NCBI GenBank assembly: GCA_965659675.1
Contig: CBFHWY010000121.1
Span: 1 to 5,114 of the forward strand
DNA length: 5,114 nt
Direction of reading: 5' to 3'
DNA from: CBFHWY01 sp965659675
GTDB taxonomy: Bacteria; Bacteroidota; Bacteroidia; Flavobacteriales_G; Salibacteraceae
Numbering within the stretch: position 1 is the stretch's first letter; the number at the start of each line of letters is the position of its first letter. Under the pieces are notes generated by a model that had not been told where the DNA came from, ran no database searches, and worked only from the letters and a program-made list of their open reading frames with translations. Positions 1 through 5,022 of the stretch are shown here, in pieces. Position numbers and translations under genes: made by a program.

Positions 1-782
1 AATTCTTTGGTTGACATGAGATCCCAGACCCTCACCGTTCCATCGTCTGAAGCACTTAGCACCTTGGCTTCATTTGGGTGAAACTGAACAGAGTTGACTG
101 CTGCCTTGTGTCCGTGTAAAACCATGAGCTGTTTCCCCGATTTGATATCCCAAATGATGATCTTATTATCCTTTGCTGCACTGGCGATCAATGAGTTATT
201 TGGATCGATATCGATGTCGAGTATCCGGTCTGTGTGTCCCGTTTGCATGACGAGCGAAACGTCAAGCTGGCGAGAATCTTCGGAAGCATCACTTTCTTCT
301 TCTTCTTCTTCCTCCTCTGCCTTTTTTATGCTCACTTCCAGTTTTGGTGCGGTCTTTTGGGGGTAATATTCTTCTTGTTCCTCAGTTCTTGACTTCGCTG
401 TCAACTTATCCTTGTTTGCTTTGCTTTGGTCTTGTTCGGGATCTTGAATTTTTGCGGAGACATCTGAGCTTTTAAGTTCGATCGCCCGGGCTTCGTGAAA
501 GGGTATACGTTTTCCATTTAGATAAGAAACAACGAAAGCATCTTTAAATGAGCTTTTGGCCTTGATCTCTTGCATGGTAGACATCGCCCGCGAAAAGGCT
601 TGAAACTTCCCTGCATTATGGATGAACAGCTCATCTTTGGCTAGGGTGAAGGTCTCAATGTTGCGAGGTATACTCTCAAGATTGATCTTCTCTTGCTTGT
701 GCGTGATGAGTTGCACAGTGTAAAAGAAGTTTTGGCTAAATGACTGAGCACAAATAAATAAAAGGAGACTTAGAACAAAAAG
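1..782 (-). CDS. Exported SPOR-like / WD40-repeat protein, C-terminus cut by window edge, start codon unclear
   Basis: The minus-strand frame is open from 782 to the left edge (260 codons). Counting from the codon at 782, residues 1-17 (FVLSLLLFICAQSFSQ) form a signal peptide with likely cleavage after the Ala-Gln-Ser / Ser-Gln stretch, so the product should be exported. Residues about 21-100 begin YTVQL and end KDAFVVSYLNGKRI; this is the pattern of SPOR-related domains in Bacteroidota, a family linked to peptidoglycan. A charged linker follows (about 105-173), with eight consecutive Glu. Then come WD40 blades: GH(182-183)...WD(211-212) and GH(224-225)...WD(253-254), with DDGTVRVWD as a classic blade end. 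More blades must lie beyond the edge. WD40 propellers are protein-binding scaffolds; the partner is unknown. Oddity: the frame is closed upstream by TAA at 783-785, and no ATG, GTG or TTG precedes or lies within the signal peptide. The first in-frame ATG is at 584, inside the SPOR-like domain. The gene either uses a rare start, carries a 5' lesion, or has a sequence error. Confidence 0.8.
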
Positions 783-939
783 TTATCGTATAGATCGATA
801 TACTGGTTTCAATTCTTTCGGCTTGGTTATATCCTGGGCTTTAAAAAGGGCATCATGAAAGAACCTTAAATCAACAACCCTTTAGAAAAACCAAAATAGC
901 CTATTTCATCCTTAAATTCAAGTTGATTCTCTAAGTATC

Positions 940-960
940 AAAATAACAGCTACTTATTTT
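940..960 (-). terminator. AT-rich perfect inverted repeat over the hydrolase stop codon, possible terminator
   Basis: Arms of 7 bp (AAAATAA / TTATTTT) flank a 7-nt loop. The right arm (954-960) includes the TAA stop of the hydrolase gene, and on the minus strand the second arm is itself U-rich. All pairs in the stem are A-T, so the hairpin would be weak. It lies at the expected place for the end of the two-gene lipoprotein unit. Read as a weak intrinsic terminator, with low confidence. Confidence 0.33.
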
Positions 961-1652
961 TTATTTAAAATGATCAGATCATCTGATGTTAAAAGATCAT
1001 TGAAGCTGAGTAGCTCAAATTTTTCCACTTGCTTGAGTCCAAAGTACTGTTTCCCTGAAGCTTTGACCAATACATTATTCACCAGCTCTGAGCAATAGAG
1101 CTTACTGCTGTCTTTATGATCATATTCGTGATCGAAGCCAGGCCCTAGCTTCAGGTATTCAAGGGCGACGGATTCAATCTTGGCTTGAACTTCCGGGTCC
1201 TCATGTCTTAAGGCATAAAAAGTACCCGGTCTGATGTCTGAAAAGAAGTTTTGGAGACTTGTAGTTTGTACCCCATCCTTTTCTGAGACCGTATGGCTTA
1301 GGCTGTGGACCAGAAAAAGATGCTCATCTTCTTCACACACAATAAGACCATGGGAAATTGGAATTTGTTCATTCAGGACCTGTAATACGATATTGCTGAT
1401 CTGTCCTCTTCCAGATTTCAGGAGAATGTCGCCCGCCTGCAAACGCTCTTTGGCTTCCTCTTGACTCCAATCGCGCACCCCATGAGGATTTGGCACCTTG
1501 CGAAACACCCTTTTAATGTTATCCTTTGCTGGTTTGTGCTCACCTCCACAGGAAACGAGGATCAATAAAAAAAGGGAAAACCATAGATTTCCCCTTCTTG
1601 AATTCCTTAAGCGAACTTGCTTATCTCTTCTCGATAGTCGTTTCGGTAACAT
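954..1652 (-). CDS. Lipoprotein hydrolase of the YiiX / Peptidase C92 (permuted NlpC/P60-like) family
   Basis: The product is 232 residues from the ATG at 1652. A long basic n-region (1-22, many Arg/Lys) precedes a hydrophobic core (23-33) and the lipobox L-V-S-C35, so it should be a lipid-anchored envelope protein. The domain starts at GDILLKSG (74-81). It carries SHGLIV with the presumed catalytic His101, and LYCSELV with the presumed nucleophile Cys187. This His-before-Cys order is typical of the circularly permuted papain-like YaeF/YiiX group (Pfam Peptidase_C92, formerly DUF830), whose members are thought to cut amide bonds in peptidoglycan or lipid-linked substrates; the substrate here is unknown. 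The same frame stays open to 1922, but that part is the shadow of the overlapping lipoprotein gene. The chosen start is the last in-frame ATG before the signal core and overlaps the upstream gene by 32 bp, suggesting coupled translation. ATG 1664 is an alternative start. An out-of-frame ATG at 1584 beside an A7/T7 run (1567-1573) is another possibility. Confidence 0.85.
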   Translation of the reverse strand: MLPKRLSRRDKQVRLRNSRRGNLWFSLFLLILVSCGGEHKPAKDNIKRVFRKVPNPHGVRDWSQEEAKERLQAGDILLKSGRGQISNIVLQVLNEQIPISHGLIVCEEDEHLFLVHSLSHTVSEKDGVQTTSLQNFFSDIRPGTFYALRHEDPEVQAKIESVALEYLKLGPGFDHEYDHKDSSKLYCSELVNNVLVKASGKQYFGLKQVEKFELLSFNDLLTSDDLIILNKK

Positions 1653-2049
1653 CACCAAATTCATCAGTGTATGACCATGTGAAGCGAGAGTCTGTGCTCT
1701 CAACAATATCACCAACCTGGCTAACTGAAATACCCAAAACGCTCTGATTGATCGTGATCGTTTCACCTTCATCAGAGATTGAATATGTAAAACTTGACTC
1801 AGTTGGCCCTTTTGTTGGGTCATTGTAAGTGTAGGTACCGTTACAAGCACCATTCTTAACCTTACATTCGTCGAACTCATAAGTTTCGCCAGCAAATGTT
1901 GAGTCTGGTTGTGCAGATCCATTTTCTTTTACACTTGTTACGTCCCATACTCCTTCTGATAGAGTATTCACCACTTTTTGATCTTCGCTTGTACAACTAG
2001 CCAAACTTGCAACTAGAAACAGCGCTAATAGAATATTGAAAAACTTCAT
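1621..2049 (-). CDS. Small secreted lipoprotein, lipocalin-like
   Basis: The product is 142 residues. The signal peptide MKFFNILLALFLVASLAS ends in the lipobox L16-A-S-C19, so the mature protein is lipid-anchored, probably at the outer membrane. The mature part is short, acidic and rich in Thr, Ser and aromatic residues. It has an early W35-D-V-T motif and repeated alternating beta-strand patterns (TYEFDE, GTYTYN, SSFTYSISDEGETITI, RFTWSYTDEF). This is the look of Bacteroidota lipocalin-like lipoproteins, where a Trp near the start of the barrel is common; the family call is by pattern only. Cys62 and Cys69 could form a disulfide. The gene has its own -7 box upstream and is the first gene of a unit whose second gene, the C92 hydrolase, overlaps its 3' end. 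No enzyme motif is seen, so a ligand-binding or accessory role for the hydrolase is conceivable but unproven. Confidence 0.85.
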   Translation of the reverse strand: MKFFNILLALFLVASLASCTSEDQKVVNTLSEGVWDVTSVKENGSAQPDSTFAGETYEFDECKVKNGACNGTYTYNDPTKGPTESSFTYSISDEGETITINQSVLGISVSQVGDIVESTDSRFTWSYTDEFGDVTETTIEKR

Positions 2050-2066
2050 TTGTAGATTATTTGTGG

Positions 2067-2074
2067 CAAAAGTA
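2067..2074 (-). promoter_or_regulatory. Bacteroidota -7 box (TACTTTTG) for the lipoprotein-hydrolase unit
   Basis: The minus strand reads TACTTTTG, an exact match to TAnnTTTG. It ends 17 nt before the ATG at 2049, implying a leader of about 10 nt. No clear TTTG/TTG -33 element is visible at normal spacing. Confidence 0.5.
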
Positions 2075-2103
2075 GGTTATTCGATTTGATAATCAGCATT
2101 TAA

Positions 2104-2124
2104 AGAAGTGAATTCAATACTTCT
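2104..2124 (-). terminator. Inverted repeat after the DUF4442 gene, possible terminator
   Basis: Perfect 6-bp arms AGAAGT / ACTTCT surround a 9-nt loop. On the minus strand the second arm is followed by TTA AAT. An alternative overlapping stem (AAGTGA / TCACTT) uses the same bases. It lies directly downstream of the TGA stop at 2124-2126 and before the lipoprotein promoter. The stem is short and the U-tract poor, so terminator function is only plausible. Confidence 0.33.
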
Positions 2125-2603
2125 CACTTGTAACGAAAGCTCCATTCAAAGCTGAAACGAGCCACCAATTCACCTGTTTCATCATGTCCCTCACTGATCA
2201 AAGTGTAGGTCTGACCTTCATTTAGGACCTTATCAGACATAAAACGCTCATTCTCAAAAAGCTCTGAAATCTCACAAGTGAATGAGACCTTTGATCTGGC
2301 TTTTTTGAAATATTCGGCCTGCATTTTAGTTACCAACATACTGACCTTTCGTTCTTTAAACTGGGAATGATAGTAAGCAAGGCAACCCGTACTTAGTTCG
2401 GCTGCCATAGCTAAAACGGCAAAATATATCGACCGAAAAGGGTTCTTGTTCAGGTAGGAGTATCTTAGTTTGACACTCGCTTTTTGGGCTGAAAAGGAAG
2501 TCACCTTCAATCCGGCAAGGGCAGCCATGGGTAATCTCGTGATGAGAAAGAGCTTTAATTTCCAGGGGTTCAGTAAAGATTTTCGAAATTGATCGGGACT
2601 CAT
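2124..2603 (-). CDS. DUF4442 hotdog-fold protein (thioesterase-like)
   Basis: The product is 159 residues, the normal size for a DUF4442 protein, a family in the hotdog-fold thioesterase superfamily (PaaI-like). Diagnostic sequence is NPWKLKLFL near the N-terminus (12-20), then N54-P-F-R-S-I-Y60, followed by the helix A-M-A-A-E69-L-S-T-G73. That helix is the 'hot dog sausage' with the conserved Glu often seen in this group. The C-terminal half gives the expected beta strands (KVSFTCEI, YTLISEGHDETGELVARFSFEWSF). There is no signal peptide, so it is cytoplasmic. Acyl-CoA or acyl-ACP thioester hydrolysis is a family-level inference; the substrate is unknown. The ATG at 2603 is supported by the -7 box 4 bp upstream. 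The gene is divergent from the nitronate monooxygenase-like gene with a 34-bp gap, which hints at shared regulation. Confidence 0.86.
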   Translation of the reverse strand: MSPDQFRKSLLNPWKLKLFLITRLPMAALAGLKVTSFSAQKASVKLRYSYLNKNPFRSIYFAVLAMAAELSTGCLAYYHSQFKERKVSMLVTKMQAEYFKKARSKVSFTCEISELFENERFMSDKVLNEGQTYTLISEGHDETGELVARFSFEWSFRYK

Positions 2604-2607
2604 AAGA

Positions 2608-2615
2608 CAAATCTA
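2608..2615 (-). promoter_or_regulatory. -7 box (TAGATTTG) for the DUF4442 gene, leaderless spacing
   Basis: The minus strand reads TAGATTTG, an exact TAnnTTTG match. Only TCTT separates it from the ATG at 2603. Transcription starting the usual few bases downstream would begin at or beside the start codon. A TTTG at 2642-2645 lies 26 nt upstream, slightly beyond usual -33 spacing and inside the divergent gene. Confidence 0.55.
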
Positions 2616-2625
2616 CGAATTGCGC

Positions 2626-2633
2626 TATGTTTG
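2626..2633 (+). promoter_or_regulatory. -7 box (TATGTTTG) for the monooxygenase gene, leaderless spacing
   Basis: TATGTTTG matches TAnnTTTG exactly and is followed by AACT and then the ATG at 2638. The geometry mirrors that of the divergent gene. No good TTTG/TTG -33 element is found at 17-23 nt upstream. Confidence 0.55.
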
Positions 2634-2637
2634 AACT

Positions 2638-3591
2638 ATGGCAAAGAATACAGAAACATCGCTTTCTGAAATGTTAGGCCTCGATCATCCGATCATCATG
2701 GCACCAATGTTTTTAGTATCGAATGTGAAAATGGTCAGGGAGGCCTGTGATGCAGGAATTGCTGGATGCATTCCTGCTTTGAACTGGAGGACAGAGCATG
2801 ATCTCAGGAAAGGGCTCAAGGAATTAAAAGAAGAGGTAAAGGGAGCCTGGGGGATCAATTTGATCGTCAATAAGAGCAATATCAAGCTGAATTATCAGAT
2901 CAAAGCCTGTATGGAGTTTCAGCCTGCTTTCATCATTACCTCTTTGGGTAATCCGGAGGAAGTGATCAAGCTTGCGCATGAAAGAGGCATTAAGGTCTTT
3001 TGTGACGTGACCGACCTAAAATATGCTGAAAAGGTGGTGAATGCCGGTGCAGATGCCCTGATCGCTGTAAATGCTGAGGCGGGCGGGCATCGGGGAAATA
3101 CCTCCTATAAGGAACTTATCCCCATGTTGGTCAAAACATTTGATGTGCCAGTTATATCTGCAGGTGGAGTAGGGGATAACAAAGGATTGCAAGAGATGCT
3201 CAAACTAGGAGCGGCAGGAGCGAGTGTGGGAAGTCCATTCATTGCTACCCACGAAAGCCCGGTTTCGGATGAATACAAACAGGCCTGCGTGGATTATGGC
3301 GCCAAAGACATTGTTGATACCACAAAGATCTCCGGCTCCAATCTAACTGTGATCAACACGCCTTACGTTCAAAAGATAGGCACCAAACAGAATTGGTTTG
3401 AGAAGCTACTTTCAAATAATAAGCGACTAAAGAAATATGTGAAGATGCTCACCTTTGCCAGGGGAATGAAGGCGGTTGAAAAAGCGGCCTTCGCTGCAAC
3501 CTATAAAACGGTATGGTGCGCAGGGCCTTCCATCGAGTACACTAAAAAGATAGAAGGAGTAAAAGATGTAGTCAAGAGAATTGTGGCTTGA
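2638..3591 (+). CDS. Nitronate monooxygenase / 2-nitropropane dioxygenase family flavoprotein (FabK-like TIM barrel)
   Basis: The product is 317 residues, full length for the NMO/FabK family (FMN-dependent TIM barrels). Family marks in order: PIIMAPM (18-24) at the first strand; the WGINLIV strand (71-77); VNAEAGGHRG (144-153), where His151 matches the catalytic/substrate-binding His of nitronate monooxygenases; and the FMN-phosphate binding segments ISAGGVGD (173-180) and GAAGASVGSPFIAT (191-204). Characterised members oxidise alkyl nitronates, and the related FabK reduces enoyl-ACP; sequence reading alone cannot tell these apart, so the reaction is given at family level. The protein has no signal peptide and is cytoplasmic. 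The ATG at 2638 is supported by the spacing to the first barrel strand and by the -7 box upstream. The neighbour across the divergent promoter is a hotdog thioesterase-like gene, which would fit a lipid-related role, but this is an inference. Confidence 0.92.
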   Translation: MAKNTETSLSEMLGLDHPIIMAPMFLVSNVKMVREACDAGIAGCIPALNWRTEHDLRKGLKELKEEVKGAWGINLIVNKSNIKLNYQIKACMEFQPAFIITSLGNPEEVIKLAHERGIKVFCDVTDLKYAEKVVNAGADALIAVNAEAGGHRGNTSYKELIPMLVKTFDVPVISAGGVGDNKGLQEMLKLGAAGASVGSPFIATHESPVSDEYKQACVDYGAKDIVDTTKISGSNLTVINTPYVQKIGTKQNWFEKLLSNNKRLKKYVKMLTFARGMKAVEKAAFAATYKTVWCAGPSIEYTKKIEGVKDVVKRIVA

Positions 3592-3656
3592 CCTAAGAGC
3601 GGCAACTTCATTGCACCGATAGATGGTAACAACTTTTTAAGTAGCACATGAACAAA

Positions 3657-4445
3657 CTAAAATCCAAAACCAGGTTGAATGAAGAACAAGAGTATCAGAA
3701 AGCTGAAAGCAATCATGGTAGCTATGGCAAAATTCAGGTCTAGCTCGTCTCTGGAACTTTGTTTTTTGGGATCTTTCTTTTTGTGATCGATTAATGAAAT
3801 TATTGAAAGTGTTAAGCCAGTCGGAGTGCTCAAAATTCCCATGCTAAGCAACAAAATGCCTAAGAATAACAGATCGCTATTAAGCTCTAAAAAGAAAAGG
3901 CCAATGAAGAAGCTTGACGTAATAAACTCAACCCCAAATACTATCATGAGAACTCCAGCTATAAATAGTATAAAGCCAACCAGCCCATACATAAATCCGT
4001 CATCCTTTTGTTCTTGTATCAACAACTTCTTCTGAAATCGCTCCACCAGGTTATTCTTAACGGCCAATCGCTTGTGCACACTCGAACTATGTGCTTCTCG
4101 CATTAAATGAGCATGCAATACTTGCATTTCCAATTGTTTTGGTTTTTGTCCTCTTTCACTAATGGATCGAGTAGTCTCTTCACGAAGAGACTCAAAGTTT
4201 TGGTTGGAATCAAAAGTTGAGACAGTGGTCATGGGGCTTATTTGATTCTCACGATTTTTTTTATCTGTTCTATTCCTTTGAACCTTAGAGGTATGTCGCC
4301 CAGGTTGGAGTGGACTTTTCACATGAAAGCCTTTTCTGTACTTTCTTTTTTGCAGTAGCCCGTCGCTGACCACTTCGTTTGTAGTTGAGCAGGATGATAG
4401 CAGCGTGCTGATCAATAGAAGGAGAAAAGTAAATCTAGTAATCAT
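3657..4445 (-). CDS. Lipoprotein-signal membrane protein with QKRKYRKGF motif and C-terminal TM segments
   Basis: The product is 262 residues from the ATG at 4445. The frame extends to a TTG at 4466, but the ATG gives a compact signal peptide, MITRFTFLLLLISTLLSS, with lipobox L16-S-S-C19. After this comes VVSDGLLQKRKYRKGFHV (25-42); a basic K-R-K-Y-x-x-G-F block right after a lipobox recurs in uncharacterised Bacteroidota proteins. Residues about 45-150 are polar, basic and probably partly helical. The C-terminal half holds hydrophobic segments at about 151-172 (YGLVGFILFIAGVLMIVFGV), about 174-205 (one or two segments), about 207-219, and 239-256 near the end. A short charged loop (DHKKKDPKK, about 220-228) separates the last one. 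No enzymatic motif is seen and the function is unknown. It converges on the monooxygenase gene with a 65-bp gap. The combination of a lipid anchor and polytopic TM helices suggests an inner-membrane location. Confidence 0.82.
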   Translation of the reverse strand: MITRFTFLLLLISTLLSSCSTTNEVVSDGLLQKRKYRKGFHVKSPLQPGRHTSKVQRNRTDKKNRENQISPMTTVSTFDSNQNFESLREETTRSISERGQKPKQLEMQVLHAHLMREAHSSSVHKRLAVKNNLVERFQKKLLIQEQKDDGFMYGLVGFILFIAGVLMIVFGVEFITSSFFIGLFFLELNSDLLFLGILLLSMGILSTPTGLTLSIISLIDHKKKDPKKQSSRDELDLNFAIATMIAFSFLILLFFIQPGFGF

Positions 4446-4463
4446 AAATTTTAGTTTGAGATT

Positions 4464-4471
4464 CAATAATA
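4464..4471 (-). promoter_or_regulatory. Near-match -7 box (TATTATTG) for the TM lipoprotein gene
   Basis: The minus strand reads TATTATTG, one mismatch to TAnnTTTG, 18 nt before the ATG at 4445. No convincing -33 element is seen. It is the best promoter candidate for this gene, but weak. Confidence 0.28.
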
Positions 4472-4548
4472 TAGAGTAACGGAGAAATGCTGAAATTCTG
4501 AAAGAATGAAATTATTCCACATAGAATTAGATTGAACTGTTTCAGTAA

Positions 4549-4572
4549 GCTCAGCAACCAATGGTCCGGGGG
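4549..4572. repeat. Diverged partial copy of the duplicated block
   Basis: GCTCAGCAACCAATGGTC followed by a G-rich run aligns with GCTCAGCAACCTATGGTC plus TGGGAG in the two fuller copies (at 4634 and 4788). It differs at about three bases. It is a third, shorter member of the same repeat family. Confidence 0.6.
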
Positions 4573-4585
4573 CTTAGGGTCTGTG

Positions 4586-4724
4586 CTTCGACTTACTCAG
4601 CATAGAGGCTCAGCACAAGAGCTCAGGGACCTAGCTCAGCAACCTATGGTCTGGGAGTCTGAAGGTTCGAAGGTTCGAGAGTTTGACTAGATCAAGCAGC
4701 TTCTAGGACTCTTCCGTCAGGCCA
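4586..4724. repeat. Direct repeat, copy A (139 bp)
   Basis: It begins CTTCGACTTACTCAGC. The first 34 bp (4586-4619) are identical to 4753-4786. A 13-bp segment (4620-4632, AGCTCAGGGACCT) is unique to this copy. The remaining 92 bp (4633-4724) match 4787-4878 with three mismatches. Inside it, 4649-4688 is five in-phase 8-mers (GTCTGGGA, GTCTGAAG, GTTCGAAG, GTTCGAGA, GTTTGACT). Confidence 0.9.
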
Positions 4725-4732
4725 CTTCTGCC

Positions 4733-4758
4733 CTTCGACATGCTTCGATGTACTTCGA
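4733..4758. repeat. CTTCGA at 10-bp period, three copies
   Basis: CTTCGA occurs at 4733, 4743 and 4753, each ten bases apart, about one helical turn. The third copy is the start of duplicate B. The run therefore forms the junction between the two long copies. Confidence 0.7.
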
Positions 4759-4878
4759 CTTACTCAGCATAGAGGCTCAGCACAAGGGCTCAGCAACCTA
4801 TGGTCTGGGAGTCTGAAGGTTCGAAAGTTCGAGAGTTTGACTAGATCAAGCAGCTTCTAGGACTCTTCCGTGAGGCCA
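4753..4878. repeat. Direct repeat, copy B (126 bp)
   Basis: Same block as copy A without the 13-bp segment. The first 34 bp are identical and the last 92 bp differ at three positions (4787, 4826 and 4872). The embedded 8-mers run from 4803 to 4842. The near identity points to a recent duplication or ongoing homogenisation. Confidence 0.9.
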
Positions 4879-4911
4879 ATTCTACATTCATCATTCTACA
4901 TTTTACATTCT
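4879..4911. repeat. ATTCTACATT repeats
   Basis: ATTCTACATT occurs at 4879-4888 and 4893-4902, followed by the related TTTACATTCTG. It is a short AT-rich, pyrimidine-biased repeat directly after copy B. Confidence 0.6.
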
Positions 4912-4937
4912 GCGGTTCAAAATGCCTGTAACATGTA

Positions 4938-4958
4938 GCTTGAGGCTTGAGGCTTATG
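4938..4958. repeat. 7-bp tandem repeat GCTTGAG
   Basis: GCTTGAG, GCTTGAG and GCTTATG lie head to tail, three units of 7 bp with the last one diverged. The unit differs by one base from the GCTAGAG array about 50 bp further on. Confidence 0.7.
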
Positions 4959-4996
4959 TCTCCTTTCATTTTTGTCTTGATAATAAGATGCAGGAT

Positions 4997-5017
4997 CTAG
5001 AGGCTAGAGGCTAGAGT
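4997..5017. repeat. 7-bp tandem repeat CTAGAGG
   Basis: CTAGAGG, CTAGAGG and CTAGAGT lie head to tail, directly upstream of the 8-bp array. In shifted phase the unit is GCTAGAG, one base from the GCTTGAG array. Confidence 0.7.
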
Positions 5018-5022
5018 TCAGA

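Noticed and set aside
94..366. Plus-strand 90-codon open frame
   Set aside because: It is antisense to the WD40/SPOR frame; its poly-Ser run is merely the complement of the Glu triplet repeat.
1653..1922. N-terminal extension of the C92 hydrolase frame up to 1922
   Set aside because: It is the out-of-frame shadow of the lipoprotein gene: low-complexity, Leu/Arg/Ser-rich sequence with no signal peptide, while the overlapping frame has a clear lipobox protein.
3611..3638. Possible terminator between the convergent genes (short ACC/GGT pairing followed by CTTTTT)
   Set aside because: The stem is only three strong pairs plus a bulged TTG/CAA, too weak to call despite the T-run.
4446..4466. TTG start at 4466 for the TM lipoprotein
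   Set aside because: It would add seven residues before a signal peptide that is already complete from the ATG at 4445.
4661..4680. GGTTCGA words resembling a tRNA T-loop
   Set aside because: They are units of the 8-bp repeat; no acceptor, D or anticodon stems surround them.
4586..4878. Insertion sequence or MITE
   Set aside because: The block has direct but no terminal inverted repeats, no target-site duplication that I can see, and no transposase.
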